From Apodospora peruviana (taxonomy: Eukaryota > Ascomycota > Sordariomycetes > Sordariales > Lasiosphaeriaceae): DNA of 64,000 nucleotides. A model generated the notes under the pieces. The model ran no database searches and was not told the origin of the DNA. It was given only the letters and a program-made list of their open reading frames with translations. The stretch lies in assembly GCA_033439685.1 (NCBI GenBank), contig JAUEDM010000005.1, positions 310,001 through 374,000 on the forward strand, read 5' to 3'. Shown one piece after another: positions 48,191-59,300 of the stretch (position 1 is the first letter of the stretch; every line of letters begins with the position of its first letter). A program made the position numbers and the translations under genes.

Positions 48191-48198
48191 CTAGTATC
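48081..48198. repeat. Pair of near-identical palindromes
   Basis: TCGATACCTAGTATCGA at 48081-48097 and GATACCTAGTATC at 48186-48198 share the same core inverted repeat around a CTA centre, about 105 bp apart. The second contains the stop codon of the ankyrin pseudogene. They could be traces of a short insertion or protein-binding sites; neither is shown. Confidence 0.7.
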
Positions 48199-50407
48199 GT
48201 TCGACAAGTCTGGCGTCGGCAGTACCGTTTTGATCTGCAGAGGGGAGAGACCTAGTTAGCAGCTGAATCTTTTCGACGGAAATTTGGAGAGATGATGGGT
48301 ATGCAACAGTCAACTTACTATGGTATCTCCACAAAATGGTATAGGGGTCAGACTTGACAGCATAGTGCAAGTCCCCGCGACACGTCGACCGGTCGACGAC
48401 CCGGACCCTAACGTCCTGCTGTATTCCAGGGATATTGACCGGATACGACGTGATGTGATGCGGTGTATATGCCTTGATCTCCCGAAATCTCATACCGGTG
48501 ACTTCCCGTATCTCCGCAACACACTTGCGCATTCTCCTCTCGAAAGACTTGTAGCATTCGGCAGCCGACAGTGGCTCTGAAGGTGCTGCATAGTCCTGTG
48601 GCACTCCCAGCAGCCGAGAAATCTTAGCATTGGCGAGGACGATCTCCTTCACCTCGACACCCGGTCACCAACGTGCCGAGGAATCTTCGTAGAGAGAAAT
48701 CTTGTCGTCAAAAGCACCGTGCAAGGGAAACCAGACTGGGGCGTTGTCGGGTTCCCAGCCGATCATGTTGTCCGCTTTTGCGCCGCCAATCCATATCAGC
48801 GCGTCGGCGGCTATCATCATCTTGGACGACCGAACCGCAAGAAAAAGAGGGGTGATGTGTGAGTTCGAGTAGGCGTCGACCTGGGCGCCATATTTTATAA
48901 GAAGTCCAGCGACAAAGCACTGCTCACGCTCCTTGCTCCGGAATCCAAACTGAACGGCATAATGGAGAGGTGTCCGGCCTTGTGAATCACGGGCATTGAT
49001 GTTGAGCCCTGAAGCGGCAGGACCTCTCTTGTGCTCTAACAACACGTCGAGAACACAGCGCTCCGAAGCGCGGCTGAACATGCAAGCGCGGTGAAGAGCA
49101 GTGACACCATTCGAATCTGTGGCGTTGATGTCCGGACCTGCTGCAAGTAAGAGTTTCACCATCTGCTCTGCAACCCTGCCTCTGGACCTAAACGGATTGC
49201 AGAAGTAGCCGAGAGGCGTCTGGCTAAGTGTCTGCCCGTCGCTAATCTTCATCTCTATTGGTGTGTCGACGATTGGGGACTTCATGGATGCATGATCCAA
49301 GGTTAAACGGAACAGCAACTCGACGATGTTGTACAGCTTGTCGTATATGCCACGGATCTTGTTAACATCCGAATTTCCGTCCGCGATCTGAATCTCGGAC
49401 CACCGGATAACCCCTTGGAGAAGAGAAGTGCCGCTACTCCTCAGATGGAGATCGAAATCCGTTAGGTCTACACCACGTTGGACAAAGACGCGCAGGACCA
49501 TGCGCACTTCCTCGAATCTGTGCGTGTCGTAAAAACCGAAAAGTCGTGGCTGCTCAAAGAAAATACACGCGACCAGGTTCGCGTAGTGGGCGGTGATGTT
49601 GTTGAAGGTCAACACGTCCTCCACCTTCAGGATGGCGTCGAAGTCCCAATGTCGACACTAAGGCTGCAGCAAAAGCTTCAGAAAAGACTGGACTGGCAGC
49701 AAGTTCATGTGCCTTACTACCTGGCCTCCCGCACCCTTAAACACCTTCACTGCGCCCATTTCCGGGTAGGCTCCATGAACTAGAAGCCTCTTCACGGTTT
49801 CAGACGGGATATTTGGATGCATGGCCATGAATAGTGGCGTACTGTAACAATCCCTGCGACCGTCCCGCCGTGAAATAATCGCAACTTGGTTGACATCGGC
49901 CCCTGCCTCGAGCAGGTATCGCACGATGAGAGGTTGGGTGGTCTATTGCCCAGTGCAGTGGATAGAACCTGTAGTTGAAAGTTCCGTTCTTTCCAAAGGG
50001 AAGCAGCGCCGGCGGCAAGTTGACGTTTGCGCCCCGTTGACAGAGCGGTCGCACGGCATCAGGCTAGTCGGCCGCAATGGCTGTCGTGAGCGCGGTCCGG
50101 TAGTGTGGCAAACCGTCATCCTCGCCAAACCGAAGCTGGATGAAAGAAGAATATATGCCGTCACGGTCCTGCCAAATATAGGTGACTGGTGCCTCGTAGA
50201 AGAGAGTGCGTTCCATGGTCGACACTTGGCAATAAGTCGCTGACCAGCGAAGGGCGGAACAGTCGAAATCGGTGATGTCGCGACGGTACATCAACAGCAG
50301 TGCTAGGTCGCGCATCTTTGGGCAGCTGAGGGCTAGTACCAGAGGTCCCTTTGGTAGAAATGTCGCATGATCATGGACAAGACCTCCTCAGGTAAATGCC
50401 GTAACAT
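48191..50407 (-). pseudogene. Decayed F-box/ankyrin-repeat gene
   Basis: Minus-strand frames read a continuous protein once lesions are bridged. It begins with an F-box (MLRHLPEEVLSMIMRHFYQR), followed by ankyrin repeats (for example ATDSNGVTALHRACMFSRAS and ARDSQGRTPLHYAVQFGF) and a C-terminal domain with no name. Lesions visible are: a likely 1-nt deletion near 50342-50346 (frame changes after QRDL), an in-frame TAG at 50064-50066, a frameshift near 49936-49945 inside a repeat, and an in-frame TGA at 48665-48667. A further TAG at 49658-49660 can instead be the end of a 63-bp intron (49658-49720). The last intron (48235-48318, GTAAGT, CTAAC, CTGCAG) is intact. Fungal F-box/ankyrin genes form large, fast-changing families; this copy is almost certainly non-functional unless the assembly is faulty. 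Confidence 0.8.
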
Positions 50408-52757
50408 GCACCACCCAGACCGGGGCGGCAAATCGTATGGCGAGGTTCCATTTCGCACATGTACTCCAATCTTCGGCGGGTGATGTAGCTCGTAACATCT
50501 GGGATACATCCCGCAATCAGAGGCCCCTGAGCCCCAGACATATTGTGCTGTTGGGATGTCGCCTGCTAATGTTGATTGTTTCTGACTTTGAGTGAGGTGT
50601 GTACTTTTGGTCGGGAATGATACAAAGTGAAAGTTGTCGTCAGGACGCACTGTGGTGATGTTGTCGTATGTGTTGCAGTCTGAGAGTCTGACGTCGAGTG
50701 AAGTGAAAATCAGTGATGGTAATGACGAAAGGGAGAGATGTAGTTCTCTAGCTGACCAGGGAAATGGTGAATGTGGTGAGCAGGTAGGTAGAGGGGCATG
50801 ATAGAGTGGGGGTATGATCAATGTGGTCCAGTCGTTGCTGGGAAACAAAGACTGACCTTGAAAAAACCGGGCAGGTAGGCTCGCTGTGTTTAGAACAGCC
50901 ACCTAGGCGCCTCAGATACCAACTTGTATGGGAAGTGGGACGAAATTGACGTGTTTCGGACGGCATAAGGAGAACAGTTGGACGGGAGGTACAGTGTGTC
51001 GTCGACGGGACGGACCGATTATTATTCCCTCAGAATGGTCCCAGAAATTCAAGGCAAAATGTAGACAATTCACAAGTGTTTCAGCCATCAACGAAGTTTC
51101 TACAAGATTAAGAAACCACATTTGAGCAGCGAAAATAAGTAGTCTTGCAACGCATTCTTGAACATGAGTGGTGCGTATTTGGTATATTTTGGAACCACAT
51201 GCCTCTTCCATGACAAGGCTGCGTATGCTTGGCGTGAGTTTACAGCATCTGAGGTCCGTGGCTGCAAATTCACTTTCCCTCCTTCCCGTGGCGTCTTTCT
51301 TGATCCGCGCCCTCTATAGTCTGCACAGGGGTGCTTACGGCAGCGCAAGCAGCAACACCTGGCCCCGAATTGCGGTATGTCAAGGGCAAGATACATGAGG
51401 TCGGTGGTTTCTGAGGTGGCCAGGCTGCAGGACCTGCCCATCACGCACGGGCTTCATCGTATAAGAGATCACCCTTCCTTTGAGGCAACATAGGAGGATA
51501 AGGATCGACCCGCTACGTGCCTGAGACAGGTTAGACAGTGAGGTAACCGACATCGAGGGGCAGGCCCCTTTTGACAGGCAGAGGCGGACACGAGAGTCGC
51601 TGCCACTGATGTCCCAAAGCTGACCTTAAGGAAGAGTAGCAGAGATCTAGCTAGACTCTCCCTCCGGCCAAGGATCTGATTTTTCCACCATTGACAGCAG
51701 GCAGGCATGTCTGCAGACTGATGACGAGCATGCCGGAGCCGGGTTTGCTCATTCTGAGAAGATGGCAAGGCGTGGGTGGGTTGAAGTGGGTCACCCCTTG
51801 CAGTTGGCTTGCTGCTTTTGAATTCGAATGAGCAGGTCCAGGCAGGCCGAAGTGGATCAGGTCGGCTAATGCCGTTCTTTGGACAGGAAAGTGCGAGGAC
51901 GTCGAGCTGTGGATCACCTCGGGTGAGAATAAGGTTACACAGCCCACGTTGACTGACCGCGTTGGCTGAGCGCGGCTCCTATTCTAGGGACCCGCCCACG
52001 CGGCACCGCACCTTCCCTTAGCTACCATAGGAGTTGCTCACCCACCCAGCCCGCGTGCCGTTTGGACCGCCGCCAGACTCTTGGGAAGGGACGTTGCCAG
52101 AACGTGGGCGATCCCACTACCCATCCCTACAGATCCAGACCACTTGACCCGGTGGGCCCTCCTGATGCCTTCCTTCCTACCCCTACCTTCCCGAGCTTTG
52201 GGAATCGGTAGATCAAAAGTTCCAGAGTGGATACCGTTGGCGACTGCCACGCGGGATAATGCTCCTCGCCTGACGCACCTTCTGGTTGGGGAAGGCTCAG
52301 AGAAACTCCAAATTGGCTTCTCTGACATTGGACGGGATTGGTTGACCCATTGACCAATGGCTTCTGAATCTGGGACTACATGTCGGGTCTTTGCGTCACG
52401 CAGATTGGGAGAATTGCACTGGCCAGGGAGGAGTTGGGATTTCTTGTGGCGAGGCTGGTGAATCAAGCTGATATCTCCGCGGCGGAAAGTTTACTCACCA
52501 TGATGAAGAACATTGGGTTCACATATCGTGAGTGTAGGGTACACAGAAATCACATAGTTTCATGATATCCTTGGCTGCATCTGTATTTTGGGGGATGGAG
52601 TTTATTATGTGCAAAGAATTTTGCACATGAGCGCTGTGACATCCAGCAATTGATTCCAGTGAAGCTTTCTAAACCACGTGATGCTTGCCTGTGCCTGTCC
52701 ATCAAAGAAGTGATTTGCCTCCCTGCGTTTTCCTGACAGCGGCTTTCCGAAGAAGGA
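50408..52757. other. 2.3-kb intergenic region
   Basis: Upstream of the ankyrin pseudogene and downstream of the small conserved gene (52758-53304, minus). Frames reach about 142 codons (52038-52466) but none has a motif. No gene is called. Confidence 0.5.
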
Positions 52758-53304
52758 TTACATGTGTGTTGCTCCCGTCATGGAATTGCTTCCCTTCTTC
52801 ATGTTCTTCTTCCTCATAATCTCCTCCTCTTCTTCCATGATCTCCTTATCAATCATCGCGCCTTTGTGGGGTTTGTTTCCGTGTAGCGTAGCCTGCAAGA
52901 GTGGAGAATTTGTCCGTCAGCTCACAAAGAGCGAGAAAAACACTTGAGGTGGGTTGCTTACCGCGAGAGTCGGGTCCTTCTTCATCGCACTGATCTGCCT
53001 TTCGTGGATCTGTGACACGAGAGCCCACGCTTAGTTGCCATTTTTATTTGGTTTTCAAGCAGATGATATCCCTGCCATTGTCATCGTGAGACGGATCAGG
53101 GCCGATGACTGTACGTACCTCTTGCTCGTGGAGACGATTCACTTCAGCTGCTCGGTCTTGAAGCCGATATCCCTTGATGTTGATTCCCGTGTGTCTGCTC
53201 ATCTCTTCCACTTGCGACGGCGAGATGTTGCGCTGTCCCGGGTTGTCGTTCTCGTAGTCGTTGGGCAGGCCCACCTTGGAGTGCCAGCTGTGCGAGTGAG
53301 CCAT
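52758..53304 (-). CDS. Small conserved charged protein, function unknown
   Basis: Spliced as complement(join(52758..52892, 52962..53009, 53119..53304)), 122 residues. It begins MAHSHSWHSKVGLPNDYEND and continues with a predicted helical, Glu/Arg-rich segment (AAEVNRLHEQE-IHERQISAMKKD) and an acidic run before KKKNMKKG-like basic residues near the C-terminus. All three introns-exon joins are phase 0 and use standard signals (GTACGT, GTAAGC; acceptors CACAG and TGCAG). The start at 53304 is chosen because upstream in-frame residues look non-coding. There is no signal peptide, TM segment or recognised domain; the even splice phases and protein-like composition support a real gene. Confidence 0.62.
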
Positions 53305-54552
53305 CTTCGCTTGTTTTTTGGCCAGTGACTGTTTTCCGGAGAAGTTCAAATGGAGCCGTCGAGTGTGGCACGCGTCCTCAGAGCCTGGGAGGGTCCAGAA
53401 AGAGCAGATTGGAATTGGGATGTTTTGCGGCAACTGTTATAAGTCTCCAAGCCATTTGTTGTGTGTCCACCGGCGCACGTCATCTCCACGTTGAGGGTAG
53501 ACGAGCATCTTACCGCAGCGGTTCGTCATTGATGCGCAGTTGATCCTTGTGGCACCGCACTGATGTCTTTCCTCCTGGTGGGGTAAATTGGGCCTCGAGG
53601 CCCTTGGAGAGCGGAGAGCGGAGAGGGAATTAATCACGCTTTGATGTCTTTCTAGACTATGAAGCACAGCTACCTGTAGGATATTGTCTGTATACGTTGG
53701 AAGATTATTTCCACCATGATGGGAAGCTCATTAGGAGGGTGGAAAAGAGGACACTGGAAAACACACGAAGAAACACGAGGGAACACACGAGGATATCAAG
53801 GTGTCACTACCAATGCCAGCACAAGGAGTACGGAGGAATTCTCAGTGACCTGGACAAAACTTCCTGGAAACGGACTCACCCATGAAATGTGAGAGGAAAA
53901 GGGGGGAGGCCAAGGATATTGAGCCAAGACGAGGATGAAGCAGTCACCAGCAAGAGAGACACGGTCAAGAGTGTCACAGGAGTACCAGACCATGGTGGAA
54001 ATTCAAGATTGATTGCAAAAGTCTCGTATCTACCAGAAGAAGTAGCTGACTCTATGGAACTATCATCATCCATTCCAGTCTTTCTTTCTCATACCTCATC
54101 TTCATCTTGGGCGTTATGGTCGTTGACATTGAAACAAAATAAGATAACCCAGCCGAAGGAGTATACATGACTCAGACGCCAACTACTTGATCGTCACGGA
54201 CGTCAAGTGGTTGGTCGACAGTCCTAAAACCAGCTGACAGGTAAAGAACCTTGAGAATAAGAAGAAGAGACGCCAGCATGCCATGCGCCCATCAACAAAA
54301 GAAAACCCATCTTCCATCGGGATATTTGGGTCGAACGCCAAACTTGTTGAGAAAACAGAGACGCCGGTACTATGCCATATGCGCATAAATAAACCAAACC
54401 CATCATCCATCAAGAATACTTAGGGTCGAACACCACTTGAAGAAGATAAAAAAGACACCGGTATGCCATGTGTCGGTACAGAACCAAACCGTCACCTACC
54501 AAGAGCAGATTCCCAGACATGATTGGTGAAGATGATATAGACCAAGAAGAAC
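53305..54552. other. Intergenic region with diverged tandem repeat
   Basis: Lies upstream of the small charged-protein gene and beyond the 3' end of the glycosyltransferase. The proximal part (53305-54150) shows no gene. The distal part contains the ~92-bp tandem repeat described separately, so it probably overlaps the glycosyltransferase 3' UTR. Confidence 0.5.
54265..54505. repeat. Diverged ~92-bp tandem repeat, about 2.5 units
   Basis: The landmarks GACGCC/GACACC fall at 54269, 54360 and 54454 (spacing 91 and 94), each followed by a variant of ATGCCAT-GCGC, then ACCAAACCCATC-like and GGGTCGAAC motifs (54328, 54423). Units differ by many substitutions and small indels, so the duplication is old. 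A weaker, partial unit may begin near 54175. Confidence 0.75.
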
Positions 54553-56340
54553 TTAAGCCTTTTTGCTGCCCTCGGTATGGTCGGACTTGGGGAGATTGCC
54601 ATTCCTGCTGGTGATGACGGTGTGAATGCTCGTCTGCTCTTGCACATCGATGCTATTCGAGACGTTGTCTCCGTTTTCGACCTTGTTATTGCCGGTAATC
54701 GTGACGGTATCAATCTTCCCAGTGCCGTTCGTCAACTTCATTGTTTCCCAGGTTATATATTCGACACTGCTCCCAATACTAAGGCCATCAAGGCTCTCGG
54801 TGATTTCGACCTCGGTTTCGTTTTGGGTTTTGTCATCCATCATCGAGGTAAGCCACTTTTCATGCTCACGATCATCGAGGCTGTTTAGCCACTTGGCGGT
54901 CTTCAAGGCTGTCTCTGCGGCAAGTTCCTCATATGCCTTGTTGTCGAATACAAGGGTCTCGATAGATTCGACCCAGGGGGCAAGGTCTTGGTCAGGCACG
55001 ACATAGTCGCCCTCATCAGCTCGCTGGGCCGAGTCAGTGGGCACACGAGTAATAACCTCGCCTGTGACCAGTTTAACAGGAATACAATACTTCAGACCAA
55101 GTTTTGCTTCGGCGAGTCCACCCGCATTGGACGCAATGACCGGAATGCCACGGAGCTGGGCCTCCGTGACGATGATTCCCCAAGCCTCAAGCCAAACCGA
55201 TGGCGCCAGGAGAACTCTGATCCGATCCCAGATCTCGTCGGTATTACGCGTGGTAGGTTCAATACTAATGTGCGCGGTAGGTTAGCTTGGGATGAGGTCA
55301 AATGGACCGAAATCCGGAGGAAAGAAATAAGTGAACGTACGCAATGTTCGGCATGGCGCGGAGCATATCCAAGTGGACCTCCTGCGATCCCCAGCTTGTC
55401 CAGGTAACGAATTTTACGTGTGGCAGCGCCTTTGCCAGTTGGAGAAGGATATGAAGCCCCTTGTGAGGGCAAGGATTGACCATGCCAACCTCGAATTTGT
55501 CGACATTGTTTCGTACCAGAGGCATTCCTCCAGTCTCCTTATCGAGATAGGACAATGTACTGTGAACCATGAATTTTGTCGGCAGCTTTCCATAGTCCCA
55601 GGCGTATTTTTGGATGGCCTTCGAAACAGACCAGATGCCATCCAGACCACGGAGGAGCTTGTCTTCAATGGCGGGAGACGTGCAGTGGCCGAAGATGCCA
55701 CCGCAGTAGGGCCCGAAGGGCAATTGTTCCGCCGTGTGGATCACGCATATGCGCTTAAACTCATTACGTGAAGCCATCTCAGATGTGATCTTCATAGTAA
55801 GAGCGTCGTTAAACATCACGTGGGTCGGCTCAAATTCCGAGATCTGTGCTGAGAATAGGTCGATCAGGATCTGCAGACGACCGCTGGGTGTTTGTCCCTG
55901 GATCGGAGTTAGATCTGTCAAGAACAAAAGGGGGGAGCTCAGGAGAGATAACAGCAACTTACCTCGAGGTAATTTTTGGTATCCTGCCACAGCTCCCTGA
56001 CAGGGTAGACCTCGTTATAGGGTTGACGAACAATGACGACGTTCATGATCCTGTCTTCGTCGGTAAAGGTCTTGATTGAAATGTTGATCGTCTTGCCCTC
56101 ATCGGTAAGGTGAGGGATTGTCCAGCCTTCGACCTTCGGGTCGATGCCCTTGGCCTTGGCCCTGTTGGCCAGGAGCTTGACTTCATCATCAAAGCCGTAG
56201 CAGATTTGGGCGACGGTAACACCATCTCCACAGCGAGTTAGGGACTGGAGCAGAGACCGATTGGCCTTGTAGCCGCCCGAAGACGGGGTCAGGCCCTGGG
56301 CCGTCTGTACGAGAAACAAACGGATGCTGCGACGAGCCAT
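54553..56340 (-). CDS. GT4-type glycosyltransferase
   Basis: Spliced as complement(join(54553..55264, 55341..55897, 55963..56340)), 548 residues. The N-terminal domain opens with RLFLVQTAQGLTPSSGGYKA, a glycosyltransferase-B Rossmann start with a Gly-rich loop. The C-terminal domain carries the EX7E motif (EAWGIIVTE) followed by AQLRGIPVIASNAGGLAE, where the sugar nucleotide binds. Both introns have clear branch sites (CTAACTCCGATCCAG and GCTAACC..CATTAG); the first acceptor at 55898 is chosen because the nearer one brings a stop. The last ~100 residues are an acidic, Thr-rich tail with no domain. There is no signal peptide or TM helix, so it is probably cytosolic. Acceptor and donor are unknown; no partner biosynthetic genes are in the window. 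Confidence 0.82.
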
Positions 56341-59300
56341 GGTGACGATAACGGACGCCGAATTTGAAGATGAGGAGAGAGGGGAAGGTATGAGGGAATA
56401 CAAAAAGTACCGATGTAGAATCGCTGGGAAAAGGAGTGTGGTGCTACCGGTAGGGATGATTGATATCATAGCAGATGATGGGGTGAAGACTTTCGGAACA
56501 GAGCCGCTGTGGAGGAGGAAGGAAGAAAGAAAGAAAGAAAGAGAAGGGAGAATTTCTTCGGCAGGAGATTTTAAGGTGGAAGGGAAAGTGCGTGGACGGT
56601 GAAGGGACGGTGGCAGCTGTCAGGTGGTCCGCTGTCCAGAGGGCTTGGGAATACGGACGAAAGAGCGCGCGCCTTCCTCGACTGCCCCGGCTGGGACTCG
56701 ACTCTGGTCCACCCTCGGTGAAGTAGGGCTCACCGGCAAATTATATGAGGGGCCAAACCTGGGCGTGTACTTACAGCACAGCCCACAGCACTCGTTCCTC
56801 CCCTAATACACGACCGAGCCCGTGGAAGTCTTGTGTGCTCACCGCCCTCTGCAATGATTTGGCAGTCACGTATATGGTCTTGCCAGTTTCCTTCCTGCCC
56901 CTTGATGCTCTTGTATTTGCCTGTCGACCCCTCTCAGCAGCGGTGATGCCATCCTGTCTGCCTCCGGCAGTTGACAGGAGAAGCCAAAGTATCTTAATGG
57001 AAGTGGTGGGCCTTCACTATCCCACCAAGCTTCCATGGAGAGCTCGTGCGGAGGGCAAAGAACTCCATCGTAATGTCAAGCCTGCAAATCTCGCTCATGC
57101 GGTTGTGGTGGTGTTGTCCCATCGTAACTAGATAGCCAAATGCAAATGTAGTTCCATGTTTTTCTGACCAAGATGTTGGGATAGATTTCTTGAAAGTGGT
57201 TTCCTCGCGTGTTGCCTCTGTGTGCATGGCATCCTAAGTCCCTGTAGTCCCTCCAATTCGTCCAGTAATCCCCGCGTTGGACGCGCTAGTTCGGCTTCAA
57301 GATCGCAGGTAGATTCGTCTGGTGTTGACGATGTAATATCTTGCCACGATTCTAGCTACCGACGGCGCCATCTACGACAGAAGAACAAACTCGAAGTCCA
57401 GATATCGCTGAATGACGCGTCCGTATCCTGGTTGAGTCTACCTCCTCGTCCGGCTGCCCTCGAACCCCGATCCAGCTTCGTCGCTGTCTTGAAGAGTCCC
57501 GCCCTCGATCTAACCCCTCGAACAAATCCGTGCCTCGAACGAGCCAGAAGTCACTGCCTGCGCCTGGTACCTCAATGTTTTCGACTTCTCTTCTTCTCTT
57601 CGAGACGCAATCGATGCTTCTGATAATTGGCAGACGGCAAACAAGAACCCTCGAGGTTGTGCCTGTCGATTGGGGACCTCAACGAGACAAAACTACTATG
57701 ATGACGAACACGGACCCTGGGCATGGGAGACTGGGCAGGAGACCCCTGACAAGGAACTGCTGATAGGAGAGCTTGGACTAGGGGCTTTGGGACAGGAAAC
57801 ACGAACAAGACATCGAACAAGCCTAATGGACGGAGGACTTGAAGAGAAGGAATCAGACTGGCATCTACATAAGTGGCAGCGGGTGGAGGATCAGACAGTA
57901 TTCCACCTGTCTTGATAAGGAAGCTTGTCATGCAATTGGAGATGGTCGTAGCAGCCTTCAAAAGGAAGAAGTCCCGACAAGCCCCCCCTCTCTTCTTCAG
58001 TGCTCGTACTCCTGGCAAGATACGAAACAACCTTCGCGTTTCTCTGTTAAGTCTACAACCACAAGAACAAGAGTCGTTGAGCGTCTTTTCTAGGCGAAAG
58101 CTACACTGGACGTCACATGGTTCAGATGCGAGCCTGGTTGTTGTTCGTTTCTTGAGGATCGCGCACCATGCCTCTGGCCTTCGCTCTTTCGCGTCGAGGA
58201 TAAAAGATACAAACGAGAAGCAAGAAGAAGAGCAAAAGGGGTGCATGGTGGCTGAGTGATTCGGCAAAGGAGAAGCAATTGTGTTTGGAACCTCTCTTAA
58301 ATCCGCCTGGCCCACGATCTATCTGTTTACCCACTCGGGGGCAGAATCATTAAGCGGGAGGCTCCTGTTTAAATACCGGGCGATGGCTTGTTTTGGAGAG
58401 TAGTGTGCCTACCAAGTGCTCAGAGAGTCTCTACCTGCTCTACCGTGCTCGTGGAATACCCTACCTGCTAGCTACAGATTTGATTTGGTCTGTTCTTTTG
58501 GTCGAGGAAATGCCAGATGGAACAACGAAAAACGAGTCAATTGATGAGTCTAGCTGCTAACGAGCAGCTTGATAACCGTCCTTTGGCTCGGGACGTGTGC
58601 GTTTCTGCTGTGGTGTGTTATTCAACGTCCCCCCTTGTTCTGACAGTAGCCTCCCCCCCTCGAAAGCCTGCTCTCCGTTGTCCGCTAGCCTTTGTACTTG
58701 TGTTTCTCCGGCTCTTTTTGTGACATGCATTCGAGCTTCGACGCGAGTGGACTATCCAGTGGAATAGAGCCTCGTAACGTGCTGTTGAAAGAAGCTTTCT
58801 CGAGTACTCTTTCAAGCTTAGGCGGACAGCAATGAGGCGCTAGTCCTCTGGCGGGATCCATCTCTTCTTTAATTCTACCAAATACCGCCGCGCAACAAGC
58901 AGGACGAGGATGTGAACAAGAATCTCCAGCGCAGGCTCGGACACGGACAGCGAGGGGAAAGCCGTCCCTCGGGTCGTGTATAAGCGGGTGGTCTCCTAAA
59001 GTAATTAAGCCAAGCTCTGTTTAGCACATAATGTATCGATTAAGTTTATTTGATGTGGTGCTTGGCTCTGTAGACGCGCCAAAAAATCTAACCTTCTGAG
59101 CCGTGGAACTTGTATTTGTTGAATGCTGGAGCTAACGCAACCTACTGTGGCTCTCCAAGCGGCCTAGTAGCGTAACTCTGAAAGAAGTCTTGCTTGGTCT
59201 GAATCTTAATCCCGGCACCACTATAAATCATCGCGGATCTTCTCGCAAAAGGACGTGTTGTTGGAGTTCTCAGCTTCGATCTCAAAAATGGTCGTCGGTG

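Noticed and set aside
57572..58315. 247-codon minus-strand open frame
   Set aside because: Composition looks like translated non-coding DNA; plus-strand frames over the same bases are equally open and no family is recognised.
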